Source: Rhyzopertha dominica (Eukaryota > Arthropoda > Insecta > Coleoptera > Bostrichidae). Taken from it: a stretch of DNA of 64,000 bases. The notes beneath the pieces were generated by a model. It searched no databases and had not been told where the DNA came from. It saw only the letters and a list, made by a program, of their open reading frames with translations. Below, one piece after another: positions 46,150 to 56,929 of the stretch. The position numbers and the translations under genes are program-made. The stretch covers positions 42,961,786-43,025,785 of the forward strand of contig QCXZ01000041.1 in assembly GCA_025024175.1 (NCBI GenBank), written 5' to 3'. Within the stretch, counting starts at the first letter, position 1; each line of letters opens with the position of its first letter.

Positions 46150-46780
46150 CTCCCCAACCGCCCCCGTATATTCTCTGTTTCAAACTATCCAGAATCTTTG
46201 AATTGGTCGCAGTTGGGATACATTTGGCACATTTCTGGACTTATCAACAAAGGTGATATCCGATTCGCGATAAGCGGCCACTACGGAAGGTGTGATATCC
46301 AAAGAAGGATGACTGCGCAAAGATATTACCACCCAAACCAACAACTTTTGAGGAAATGTCTTGTGGCGCTTAAAAAACACCTCGGGATCCACATTTTTTG
46401 CAATAGTAAGACTTGTTATTCGCTGCGTTGCTACCGCCCCATGAGAAATATGATCCATCATCAATAATTACTTCTAGCCCATTTGATGGAGCAAATTCGT
46501 TTTCAGCTGGTCGCCTCAACTCCGTTTTCTGTTCCACCTTTTGTTTTTTCGTGTACTTCGGTGCTGTCCTTCTTCGTGCTAATAAAACATCGCTTTTCAA
46601 AATGTTGCTGACATACTTTTTGTCGATGTTTTATTTTCTGCCCAATTTTCTGAGAGAAACTCCAAGTTTCCCGTACGCAAGTTCAACGAGAGCTTGTCTT
46701 TTCTTTTTCGGCATTTTTCTAACGCGCCTTCCAGAACCTTGCTTTCTGACCGATGGCAATCCTAACTCTACACATTTATA
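46150..46780 (-). pseudogene. mariner-superfamily transposase relic with internal deletion
   Basis: From 46780 downward the minus strand reads KMPKKKRQALVELAYGKLGV and SLRKLGRK (helix-turn-helix part), SDVLLARRRTAPKYTKKQK, then LEVIIDDGSYFSWGGSNAAN (first catalytic Asp). A frameshift near 46375 leads into LLVWVVISLRSHPSL, SDITFVDKSRNVPNVSQLRP and IQRFW. In intact relatives the last motif is R-P-I-E-x-F-W, so the catalytic acidic residue has become Gln. The segment with the second Asp (W-P-D-L-A-S-x-H-Y) is deleted. It is an inactive cut-and-paste transposase of a type widespread in insects. Plus-strand ORFs at 46147-46781 are shadows. Confidence 0.7.
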
Positions 46781-47652
46781 AATATACCATACGTAGTCCG
46801 CTTAGGAATCCCCATTCCATAAAAGTGATTGACAACATCAGATTTTTTTATGATTTCCTTGTTGCTCAATATAGCCGGCAATAATTTAACGACGCTTATG
46901 TTCTTTCAGTCGCTGCACAATCGTTTGTAACAAATCAAATAACTTTAAACTGTTTTTACTTACCTATGCTGTCAAGGATGAGCTTTAGAGACGTGTGACC
47001 CCAATTATTGAAAATCCAAGACCTACCGAAGTTTAACAGCTGAGATCTTGTGCGGATGATTTGTCCTCATACTCTTAACTCAAGAAAATCTAGTATCAGT
47101 GGTTACATAGACATTTCTTAGGGGTCCTGAGTCCATTAAACTTTATGGCACATATAGAAACTTTGTGTGCTAGTATTACTCGCGTTATTGTGTTCTCAGA
47201 TCAAATTCTTAAACGCAGTTAAAATAAAAATATCTAGGCACAATTTTCGTCGGGCATTTTTCTATATTGACAAATGCAACAAAAATATCCTTTTAAAGTT
47301 TTCGAAAAAAGGTAAACCCTACATTTTTACCAGCAAAGAGAGAAAATAAAAAATTAAGCAGAAAAGCGGAAATCCTTATCGGATGATGACTCTCAAAATC
47401 AGGTTGATTGTACTCAATGCCATACTGTTGGAAAATGTATAGCCTCCAATGGAGAGCAATTATGTTTTTTTTGCTGTTAAAAAAGGATTACAGAATCATC
47501 ATATCTGCCAGTCCTTCCATTTCAGTTGACAAAGATCTTAATTAAGTTAAAAACAAATTCCTGCCACAATCCACTCCAACTAATAACCCACCATCTGAGA
47601 TTTATGTTTGTAGGTACGCAGCTGATTACAGCTTTTTTTTAAACAAATGTTT
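46781..47652. other. AT-rich non-coding DNA
   Basis: No gene recognised; the 60-codon ORF at 47167-47349 appears to be chance. Confidence 0.4.
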
Positions 47653-48540
47653 GTGTTTACAAAAAGAACAATTAGACATCATCTGTCAAAGGTGTCGACT
47701 ACAAGTTTGTTATTCTAAATAGACTGACCTAATTTTTATAGAGCACTTGATTAAGGGCGTCAAATTAAACAAAATAGTATTAAGGTACCACTGCCCTACA
47801 GTAATTTGTTTTTGAGATATTTCAGGTAATGTGATTTATGTTCACGAAACAGTCTACAATAGCTAACTTTTTTATTTGAAATCGCAAAATAGTGGTTTAA
47901 ATGGGAAAGTTTCTTGATTTTTTGAAAATAATTTGACGGTGTTTACAAAAAACAATCGAACGCCACCTGTCAAAAATATTGACTACAAGTTTGTTATTTT
48001 AAATAGAACGACACCACTTTTTAAAGCACATTCGATTCACCACATCGAATTAAACAAAAATGTATTAATATACCAACATACCAATACCCTATAATCATTA
48101 GTTTTTGAGATATTTCAGGTAGGTAATGTGATTTGTGTCCACGAAACAGTACAACAGCTAACTTTTTTATTTGAAATTGTGGAATGATGTTCAGTTGTTT
48201 TTTTGTAAACACCATCAAATTCTTCTCAAAGAATCAAAAAACTTTCCCATTTAAACCACTATTATACGATTTCAAATAAAAAAGTTAGCTATTGTAGACT
48301 GTTTCGTGAACACAAATCATATTAATTTGTTTAATTCCACGCCCTTAATCGAGTGCGCTATAAAAATGGGGTCACTCTATTTAAAATAACAAACTTGTAG
48401 TCAATATCTTTGACAGATGTAGTTCAACTGTTTTTTGTAAACACCACCAAATTCTTCTAGAAAAATTAAACCGCTTGCTACTATTTCACATAAAAGAGTT
48501 AGCTATTCTAGACTGTCAGCGTGAGCAACCTGTATACCAC
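47653..48540. repeat. palindromic array of about 290-bp repeat units (two direct, two inverted)
   Basis: Unit 1 starts at 47653 and unit 2 at 47939, both beginning GTGTTTACAAAAA. After about 48200 the same sequence runs inverted: unit 3 from about 48202 and partial unit 4 from about 48432, ending near 48540. Landmark block CACGAAACAGTCTACAATAG followed by CTAAC appears near 47839 and 48137, and inverted near 48307 and 48523. Copies differ by scattered substitutions. Probably nested or tandem MITEs; the right end reads TACAGGTTGCTCACGCTGAC outward, like insect MITE termini. Confidence 0.75.
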
Positions 48541-48889
48541 AGGTTTTAGAGATTCTTTGTTAGCTTAGTTCAAGTCTTATTTAAAGAACATGAGAAGGGT
48601 GCTACAGGCGTCCCATTTGGGACCTGTGCTGTCCTCGCTCTTCACTAACGATGCTCCTAACATATTTGTTGATTCTAACTTTAGCGTATTTTAAAACTAT
48701 TAAGAATTGTTAATTGTTTAGAGGACAGTTTATGACTTCAACCTGATTTGGACACAGCTGCAGATAAAATTTTGATCATGCTTTTTGTTCATGTCAGGCA
48801 CAATAAGCTTTCGAAGGACAATAATTATTCAACTATCCTCGTAGATGTGGTTCACTTTATTACAATTTAAAAATTCCAAACATGCTCTT

Positions 48890-49390
48890 CTCTCATTTCC
48901 TTTTTCGTCCCGGGAATGTGCCTAATTAACGTAATGGCGCAAATCGCCCGGCACAAAGAAAACCACATTAATAGCGCGTGCCATCCCCGTCGTCACGCTG
49001 TAAAATCCGGACAGCCCCGATATCTCGCGTCACATATGTAATAAGGTAGTTATATGAAGCGGCACTCGCTCCAGGAATCTGCGGAGGAACGCCAGGCACG
49101 GCCGGAACTCCGCCAGAAGCCACTTTTCATTCCCACGTAAGTGACTTCGCCGCAGGAGCGCCGTGTCACGGTACTCCCCCTAAACGTAGAACGATGAGCA
49201 TCCGTGGATTTCATTTTAACATAGTTTATAACTGGAACGCGAAGTATCACAACAAAAAGCATCAAGCCCGACGACACGCCAATGGAGGACGGGCTTTTCG
49301 GCGTGCAAGAGATTTGACATTTGCCATCCGACCACATACTGCAATAAACAAATGGCTTAAACGAAACTTAAACAAGTCACCCCTTTAATC
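48890..49390. promoter_or_regulatory. GC-rich island with homeodomain sites
   Basis: CpG-rich block with CCTAATTAACGTAATGG (about 48930) and ACATTAATAGCG (about 48965). Overlapping ORFs on both strands do not resemble proteins, apart from the short exon candidate at 49050-49136. Candidate conserved regulatory element. Confidence 0.3.
49050..49136 (+). CDS. possible 87-bp exon (weak)
   Basis: Between an AG at 49048-49049 and a perfect GTAAGT donor at 49137, one frame is open and reads YMKRHSLQESAEERQARPEL, then RQKPLFIPT. The composition (charged helix then a Pro-bounded basic strand) looks more protein-like than the other frames and resembles linkers before Ig domains in muscle giants. The other two frames are also open or nearly so, and the acceptor lacks a good pyrimidine tract. 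It is on the opposite strand to the Ig exon at 836-975. No family assignment is made. Confidence 0.25.
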
Positions 49391-51280
49391 CCAAATTAAC
49401 AAGTGTGTTTATTTTAAGAAAAGGTTTTACATTATGAAATATGGTTTTCCAATTGTCTCCTAAACTTTGCGCTATCTAATAGCCTTATAATTTATATTTT
49501 TAAGTACCTAAAATATCGAGTGATAAAGCTACCAAAAGTTCATATTGTTCCTTTTTTACAATTTCAAGCATTTGATGTTGTTAAATGAAAAACACTACTA
49601 GAACAGTAGTAGCCTTTTGCAGCTCTTTTTCTGAGTGCATACCCCGATATTCTACGCAACGACAGGTAATAAACTACAAAAAAAAAATAGGTGCCACTGT
49701 GAACGTGAGAAATGAGGCTAGCAGAGCGCTGTGAACGGAACCTTTAGATAATAGGCGAAACAAGACTGTGGTAGCCACTTATAACCTAGCGCTGGGTTCT
49801 TTTTAACGAGACGGTGGAGAAGCTATCTGTAAACGTGGTGAAATTTATTTATATTACGCACCACTGTGTGCAAGGCATTTCTTATTATACATACGCCAGC
49901 AGAATTGAATGCTGATATACGTTCCGACAACACTGAAGCAGTTTCGGAACATGTTACTGGTTTGAAACCGAAAACTATAGTTGATGTGCAAAACTAAGAA
50001 CTTTACTGTGTAGTGTAGACAGCACAGCATATACATGCATTTTTGCATAAGTGATAAGTACATGAAGGAATAGAAAATAGATGTTTATAGGTACCAGGGT
50101 ATGACACCACTTTCTCCCACTCTTTAAAAATGCTTAGGTATTCGATAATATATTTTTAATCACAAGAGGCAACAAATCTTTACTATAAACGGATGCAACT
50201 TGAAGTGAAATACGTTGATATCCAAAAAGAGATTAATCATAAAGTCTAGTCCAACTAACTGTATTGTAATTAATTATTTAAATAAGAACACGCTTTTAAA
50301 TTGGACTAAAGGGTATAAAATAATTTCTCCTAACTCCTAACCCCATACAGATTTCCTGAAAATTTCTAATTATGAATTTTTTAACACCTGTAAAAATACT
50401 TGCATCAATTCATCACTTTTTTTGTTTCAGGTACGTTGACATCAGTTTACTTTAATTAGCCCTGGTCATGGTAAGCTAATTGTATATTAAGTTACATATG
50501 CACATATGTGCGACTACTGCAGCAATTTTAAATTTGTTGCTTTTCAAGTGTGACACATTTCTAAAGTAATGCGACATACCGATATTAGTGGAAAAGAGAT
50601 CATAGCATCTCCGTCAATTAATGCTTTGTCTTTATCCTCAGAAAAGAAAGCACAATATAATTACAACGTATGAATTAAAATAAATCAGATAGAACTGAAG
50701 GCATCAGCTCTTGTATACAACGTATGAATTATTTGCCCTCATGTATGATATGGAATATACCGGAAAAAATAATTTTATTTTATTTCTTACAGCATCTGAA
50801 AGTTGTAAATTTATTTCTGAAAACCTAATACTTCTTTATGTGACAATATTGTTAAAGCACACTGTGTCTATATACAAATTTGGCCTACTTTGCGCAATAA
50901 GCTTTTCAGGTTTATTCTGGTGGAATGTATAAAATACAAATAGAGGGAGACCTTATATAATAGAATTACATATAGAACTATAGAGGCTGGCACTTTCCAT
51001 CTTGGCATACCTTCCTGCTTTTTCCTCCTACTTTTGTTACATATTACATATTATACACCCACTTAGTTAAAATGAAAGCTGCCCCTTACAAGCCGAAAGT
51101 TGGCTATATACGTAAGTACAAGCTCCTTTAGGTAAAAAACGCTATGAAAGTATAGTAATTTATAGAAGTTTTGATATATTTATATATTTACTGTTTTTTC
51201 CGTATAATAAAAAACCGGCGCCAGAGTGGAGCAAAATATAATATAATTAAATAAAATTCAATACGAAAAAAAGGCGGCTT
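49391..51280. other. AT-rich non-coding DNA
   Basis: ORFs at 49854-50063 (-) and 50711-50932 (+) have no similarity. No RNA gene seen. Confidence 0.4.
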
Positions 51281-51287
51281 GGAGTAC

Positions 51288-51660
51288 CTACGTCAGAACC
51301 TGACGTTTTGATGTCCAACTATTAAATTTCGGAAAAATGGTTACCAGACCTAGGTTTTCCAGTACGGCATTGCAATGACTCCAACCGCCTTGCCTTATAT
51401 ATTTTTGGTGCATGTTTAATATAATACTCAAATGAGGAATGGCATAAAAGTTAATATCACGCCAGTTTACATTAAATGCATCTACTGCATATGAACCCGG
51501 GTCTTTGATCAAGGAAACATATCTTCCACATTTATAAATAATATAAGATGGAAATACATAAGTCTACTTCTGGGGTTCCAAAATACACTTTTATACTATT
51601 ATAGCCTTGAGAAAGCGACCATTCTGTTTCAGTCACGGAATGACGGGATTCGTTATCACC
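51288..51660 (-). mobile_element. DIRS/Gypsy-type retrotransposon fragment
   Basis: The minus strand reads, with one frame change, FGTPEVDL, then KDPGSYAVDAFNVNWRDINF and YAIPHLSII in the open frame 51288-51512. This is the F-G-x-P-x-(I/V)-D-L-F-A-S...D-P-x-A-x-x-V-D-A-F-x-x-x-W-x-x-x-x-F-Y-A-F-P-P-F segment that follows the RNase H domain in DIRS-like and some Gypsy-like insect retrotransposons. Only about 120 residues remain. Flanking terminal repeats were not identified, so the superfamily between these two stays open. Confidence 0.6.
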
Positions 51661-53065
51661 TTGAACGTTTGCTTTAGAAGGAAAATAAAAGCTTAACTGC
51701 ACCAAATATCCCTAGATAGATTACCTTTACGGTTTACGCTAGTGATAGCAGTTATAATATCATAGCGTATTCAAACGTAGCAGTTGAAAAGGTCCTTTCA
51801 GAGATATTTAGACTCCTCAACCGGAGAATGATACATCCGTAAAGATTTCATCAAATTTGATGGATTTTAGATAGTTCAGTGAACAAACAATATTCTTCTG
51901 TCACCAGGAGATGTCACTCTCGATAACTTTTTCTCTATTGACATGATACCATCAAAATTTCCTTAGTAGTTTTTTTTTCTAAGGTTTAGTGGTCAGATAG
52001 CTATATCTTACTGCAGGGCATGCGGATACCAAAGTGCCTAAAATTAAGCAAGGACCGCATTCTGCAGAAATTCCTAGAGGTTAAGAAACGAGCCCACTGC
52101 TTTATAGATTTTTTTTTCATTCGGAAGTGTAATAGATAAGTCTACTAATAAATACAACACAAAAAACTTTTGGTTGGTATAAGGAGTTAGACAACCATTC
52201 TCTGTGTTAACTTGAAAACCTAGGAAAACCAGAATATGGAGGGTTATACAGGGTATCTATATCCATAAATGATTCATACATACATACATCCAGGGTGTTT
52301 ACGAAAATTATCAATTAAATCAGTTTGCCGCCTCTCAGCAAAGGAAACATAACTATTGCTTTACGTACACTTGTCATCTATCGATTGTTGATTTATTTGA
52401 TATACTTTAATATGAGAACACGCGTGGGCGTGTGTATTTTCAGCATAGTGTTTTGTAGGATGATCAACTTTAAGGTTGCAGAAAGCTTACATTTCGGAGC
52501 TGTAGGGTGACACGGTTTGGTATAACTTTTAGGTTAAGTATCGTATTTGTGAAGTTGTGGCTACAGTAAGCTTGTTAAATACTTGTACTATGATGAACTG
52601 AAAGATGTTTTAGCCTGCCGCAATGGTAAAATTAACCAAGTGATAGTAACGTTAGCTGCACTACACAAAGCTCCCACAGTGCAAGAGTGTAAAATGTAGA
52701 GGCTACCTCAAGCCTACTATACAAATAATTATTGTTATTTCTTACCTTTGAAAGAAAAATAGAACCGTAGATTGCTGGAAAATTATTATAAAGCCATCAA
52801 TTTTGTGACTGTAACTTAATCTACAACCTTGTACTATCGTGCTCATTGATATTGAGTGATCGCCGTGCTAATTGTAGCTTGGCAGCAGTTACAGAAAGGC
52901 GGCACAAAGAATTCACAAATAAACTTTGCCCGCGTTGCCTGAACCATTTATCATGTAATGCTCGTAAGAACATCTTCGAACAAGGAAATCATTGAGATAA
53001 TTTACGCAGAGTGTTNTATTGGATCTCAAATGTGTGTGATGCAAAAAAGAAGCATTTGCNACTCT
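51661..53065. other. AT-rich non-coding DNA with short MITE-terminus-like words
   Basis: TACAGGGTATC (about 52247) and CCAGGGTGTTTACG (about 52290) resemble ends of common insect MITEs, separated by a CATA microsatellite. N bases at 53017 and 53060. No gene recognised. Confidence 0.35.
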
Positions 53066-53066
53066 A

Positions 53067-53086
53067 AAGGCAAGGCAAGGCAAGGT
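53067..53086. repeat. (AAGGC)n microsatellite, about 4 units
   Basis: Four AAGGC/AAGGT units in a row. Confidence 0.85.
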
Positions 53087-53424
53087 AATTCGTAAATGAC
53101 CCCTTCAAACAAAATTTTAAAAACCTACGATATTCTTTTTGAATAAGAAGGAAAACGAGGCATATTCGTAAAGTAGGTACTGTTTTGTCATTAAAAATGT
53201 ATTCGTTAGAAAAATCTTTCATATATATCCTTTATTTCTAAACACTTTTCGTAACGCTGCAACAGAGAGACGAAGAGTCACAGTTGAAGTAATTCCATGA
53301 CCACTTGGATAATCGAAACGTACTTGACTCTACAAGACTTTCATAGTTGTAGGATGTAAATCAGCTATATAGCCCAATAATTATACAAATTTCTAGGAAA
53401 TCAAAAAGCTTCGTAAAAACAATT

Positions 53425-53960
53425 CGCTAAGCCCACATGTCATTTCCATTATCTCGGCAGTACAGGGCAACTGCTACTTGACCGCGTACGTCATCCTGCG
53501 AGAGAGCCTGCTCGTGACATCCAGAGCCAATCCACAGGTTTTCCGTGCCGATGACGTATTGTGACATTTTCCGATTATGCCGTCTCGTGAAGAAGGTGTC
53601 CTGCTGCTCATTAATCATCCACTTAACACGGCCAATATACATCACACTCAAATTAATTCCGATCGAATGGAGATGGCGCAGCGTGCGGTCCGGTATCAAT
53701 TACATGCAAGACCGTTTATGCGAGGCGGTGTAAAATAGTCAAGTGCACAGAATTACGGCCGACCTCAGGGACAATAGACCGCACCGGCCAATAATGTCGA
53801 CCGTGTGCCCTTAACATCCACGACAGATCAGGTTACAATAGGCCGCCGTTCACAGGGATTATCCAACCGATGGCATTTGCATCGGTAAAAATCGCGCTTG
53901 AATATACGGTTGTCTGTGAATGAACTTTTGCGATTGCGGTTTGTGTGCTTTATGTTCGTA
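53425..53960. promoter_or_regulatory. GC-rich island, candidate regulatory element or exon
   Basis: A 500-bp block clearly richer in GC and CpG than its surroundings. It contains Sox-like words GGACAATAG and TTACAATAGG. Its left half is an open minus-strand frame (see 53427-53699). Confidence 0.3.
53427..53699 (-). CDS. unrecognised 90-codon ORF in GC-rich island
   Basis: The minus-strand frame from the Met at 53699 is open for 90 codons with a balanced, protein-like composition, for example VKWMINEQQDTFFTRRHNRK and TENLWIGSGCHEQALSQDDV. No signal peptide, transmembrane segment or known domain is visible. Splice borders are not obvious. In a GC-rich block an open frame of this length is less surprising than in AT-rich DNA, so a conserved non-coding element is equally possible. 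Confidence 0.25.
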   Translation of the reverse strand: MIPDRTLRHLHSIGINLSVMYIGRVKWMINEQQDTFFTRRHNRKMSQYVIGTENLWIGSGCHEQALSQDDVRGQVAVALYCRDNGNDMWA

Positions 53961-54449
53961 TCAATGGCTGCATTACTTTGAACCCATGAATGAATTCCAG
54001 CAAGAAAAACAATTAGTTTGCATTTTTTAATACGACTTCATTCTTTCATTATTGAACGCATCGTTAATAATGCTTTTGTTCGCACAAGGCGCTAGTGCAA
54101 CAAGAAAATGAGCATAGCCTGGTCAAAATTCCCAGTTCTTATGATACCCAATTGCACATTTCATATATCTACGTTGCTGTTAGCTTGAACACAGATCCCA
54201 TTTTTGCATGAGACACAAATAGTTAATCCGACAAACTCCAATTTGTAGTAGTATTACCAGTCATTCTCTTCACCTTAATTATAGACTATCAATAATTGCA
54301 CTAAGGATACTAAACGAAGGACTCGGGAACGTCTCTATTTCTGCGAGAGAATTCAAGCTCCTATTCCGCATGCTTCGGTAAGCACAAAGACTCTCACTGT
54401 AACCAGCAGACAATTATCCCTGATTAAGATGAAAAATTTAATTATTATG
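53961..54449. other. non-coding DNA upstream of a PLE relic
   Basis: No gene recognised; it may hold unreadable remains of the PLE reverse transcriptase. Confidence 0.35.
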
Positions 54450-55143
54450 TCCTAATTTCAATTTTAAAACAAAGAAACAAGAGAATGACCAACAACGAGC
54501 ATTCTTGGACGTACTAGTGAGGAAGCGAGATAACAAGCTGGGCCACACAGTTTATAGGAAACCAACACACACGGACAGATACCTGCACGCTCTATCAAAA
54601 CATCACCCCCAGTCAAAACTATGAAGCCATCAGAAACCTGACAGACCTTCAAGAACTTGAACACCTCCAAGAACTCGGACTACGTCCAGGCAAATTGTTA
54701 CAAGAAGAGGGAGATCGAGAAATCATCAAGGTCACGGGAAACCGAGCAGCGGTCAAGTTCTGAAGAGATGCGACATCAGAACAATCTTCAAGCCTATGAA
54801 GAAAATCCACTAGATCAGCCAAGGATTTTCAGATGTTGCAGGAGTCTACCGCACACCGTGTCCCTGTCGCAAGGTCTATATTGAAACAACAAGACTCAAA
54901 GAGCATAAAGTAAGCAGCTGACTAGGACAAACGGAGAAGTCTGCAGTAGCCGAACATGAATTGAGCAATGGGAGCCACATGATGCACTTTGAAAGCTGTA
55001 GGTTGCTACCGTCATTGAGCGGCTATCACAACAGGCTGGCCAGGGAAGCCAGCAAGATCTACAAACATCCTGATAATTTCAACAGGAAGGAGAAGACCCG
55101 CAGGCTCATCCAGATCTGGAGCCCAATCCTCAGGAACGCTTGA
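54450..55143 (+). mobile_element. Penelope-like element relic: RT thumb plus GIY-YIG nuclease
   Basis: Plus-strand translation, with frame changes, reads [20 protein letters not shown] and [19 protein letters not shown], the signature end of the PLE reverse transcriptase (F-L-D-V-L-V...G-x-x-V-Y-R-K-P-T-x-T-D-x-Y-L). This is followed by a decayed linker and then VYRTPCPCRKVYIETTRLKE (start of the GIY-YIG nuclease, with G-Q-T replaced by E-T-T), EKSAVAEHELSNGSHMMHFE, RLAREASKIYKHPDNFNR (catalytic Glu present) and a natural stop at 55143. A deletion after the YIG motif removed part of the fold. The codon wording differs from the PLE at 36587, so this is another, GC-richer PLE lineage. Inactive. 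Confidence 0.85.
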
Positions 55144-55320
55144 ACAGTGCCGATCGAATTCCCGAGGTTAACTAAAGCGAAATAAGCTCCGCCCACCATG
55201 CAACGTGCGAAGGAGAAATCGTCAGTTTACGTCCAGCATTGCCACTCGAGCTTGCGAAACTTGAGGAAGCAATTCCAAATGACGACGGCCTTTAGACCCG
55301 AATCAGGACAGTTTAATATA
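55144..55320 (+). mobile_element. 3' non-coding end of the PLE relic
   Basis: GC composition of the PLE continues to about 55310, then drops sharply to AT-rich DNA, which suggests the terminal repeat ends there. No hammerhead-like core was found in it. Confidence 0.45.
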
Positions 55321-55546
55321 TCAGAGTTCTATTCCCATCTACTGCCTTATTCTTTTTTTTTTCGTTAAAACTGAATAAAGTTTATGTGCAGAACAAATGG
55401 CCAGAACTGTAAGCTGAGTTAAAGACAAGCACTGATATCTCTCAAAATAAAGACCAAGGGAGTATATTCATAATAGGAATTTGATCGAGTGGTTCGACTA
55501 TTACAATGTGCTTCTACTGCACAAGCAAACTGTTGTTAAGTTCATG

Positions 55547-55572
55547 GTCAAATCAGTATATATAACAATGAT
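55547..55572 (+). repeat. left 26-bp flanking direct repeat
   Basis: GTCAAATCAGTATATATAAC and the following six bases match 55844-55869 at 25 of 26 positions, bracketing the tRNA-like insertion. Confidence 0.7.
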
Positions 55573-55843
55573 ATCACTGATGGAATAAATAACGAGTTAA
55601 AAGTATAAGCTAGTGTTTAATTTCTCATGCCCCTTTCGAGTACAACAATTACAACGTAGATTATGTAACAAAGTTAATTATTGCCTATAATTATAATTTT
55701 GATGGAAGATAATTAAATGAATAAGCAGGCCAATAGATTTTAAAAAAAGGTATGTGCCACCTTTCACCGGGAATCGAACCGGGAACTTCAGATTTAAGGC
55801 CCCAGTGTGCTATTAGTTATACCACCAGAGAATGGTTCTAACA
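55573..55843 (-). mobile_element. tRNA-derived retroposon (SINE-like) between 26-bp direct repeats
   Basis: A 271-bp segment lies exactly between the two direct repeats. Read on the minus strand it starts with a tRNA-like head (55760-55835), then a T-run that could end pol III transcription, and an AT-rich tail. This is the layout of a tRNA-derived SINE or a tRNA retropseudogene, with the direct repeats as target-site duplication. A 26-bp duplication is longer than usual. Confidence 0.5.
55760..55835 (-). tRNA. tRNA-like head of the retroposon (pseudogene)
   Basis: Perfect B-box GGTTCGATTCC on the minus strand (plus 55770-55780), T stem CCCGG/CCCGG with one mismatch, an A-box-like TGGTGGTATAACTAATAGC, and a 76-nt total length fit a tRNA origin. 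The anticodon stem does not pair, so isotype is unknown and it is not a functional tRNA. Confidence 0.45.
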
Positions 55844-55869
55844 GTCAAAGCAGTATATATAACAATGAT
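55844..55869 (+). repeat. right 26-bp flanking direct repeat
   Basis: Partner of 55547-55572, one mismatch (T/G at the seventh base). Confidence 0.7.
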
Positions 55870-56929
55870 AGTACCTTATTACATACGTTACTAAAACTTC
55901 ATGTGACTTATGTGGTTGAGTCGCTAGTCGCTCAATATTTTCGATCTTCGGACCAGACTTCTGGTATAGCGCCCATTTTCCATAACAGATCTATATATTA
56001 ATGGCGGACTACAAGCTGTAGTTGTTTATTCAGGAATAAGTGATATGAGCAACCAGTAAAAGTTCTTTAAGACTAATATTACTTATACGTATGAAATTTA
56101 GGTGAAAACTAGGAAAATTGATAGCCATGTACTTTTGTAAAAAAATGAGCGTGTGACGCCTATGTGCTCTACCATATGGCCACCAATTAAAGTTTTTGGA
56201 CAAAAGTGCTGGCGCCCTTGAGCCGCCGTAGCTTTCTCTAGAGTGACAGGTTTAATGTGGCAGCGGATCTCGTAAAATTGACAAATCAGTTTGGCTCGGT
56301 GTATAATCGTATTACTTACAAGTACATATTAGAGATTTATTAGCTAGGCTGGGCCTAATAGATGCCTTTAGAGAAAAATGTGATTGGATGAATAGCATAA
56401 TAAGGGTGGTTAGGATGTGTGATTGTGTCCAAACTGATATCTGGGGTATCCCGGAGAAGTCAGTTCTTTTTAGTGTTAGGTTAATTAAACAAACCCCGTG
56501 ACGTGAGTGTGGTAGAAGTTGTAGATTACTGTGTTTAGTGAATCGTTGTAAACTGAGTGTTGGAACAGCAGTTAAGGTGTAGTGCCTCTTTATGGAATTA
56601 ATACTTAGCTGATTATATAGTAAACGGTGGAATTACAGGGCTTTATACTTCAAGAGATATTAAATATATCAGCTTATCTCATAGGGCCTATATTCTATTT
56701 GTCTTCAAGAGCTTTATACCTCTAATTCCTAAGTAGTAAGTTACAGAGCATTATATATTCATATTACCATGTGACGGTATGGCTTAAGGAGCAAATGGCT
56801 TAGTGTGTAATTACCAAGTAGACTTCCAGTTGCTGTCGGTCATTTTGTATTTACTTTGGTATGTGTTTGGAGTTGAATGATATGTTGACTTCGTATGACT
56901 TAAGGTTCCTTAGTAAGGCTTGATGCATT
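55870..56929. other. non-coding DNA, G/T-skewed on the plus strand from about 56340
   Basis: From about 56340 the plus strand becomes rich in G and T with short repeated words such as GTGTTT, TTAGTG and AGGGC. No ORF of note. It leads into the minisatellite. Confidence 0.4.

Noticed and set aside
46147..46781. Two plus-strand ORFs of 106 and 122 codons
   Set aside because: They are the antisense of the minus-strand transposase relic, which has clear family motifs.
47653..48540. Regular repeats considered as a CRISPR-like array
   Set aside because: Units are about 290 bp, diverged, and half are inverted; the sequence is eukaryotic.
56140..56195. tRNA 5'-half-like TGGCCATATGGTAGAGC on the minus strand
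   Set aside because: No B-box, no T arm and a T-run directly after; too incomplete to annotate.
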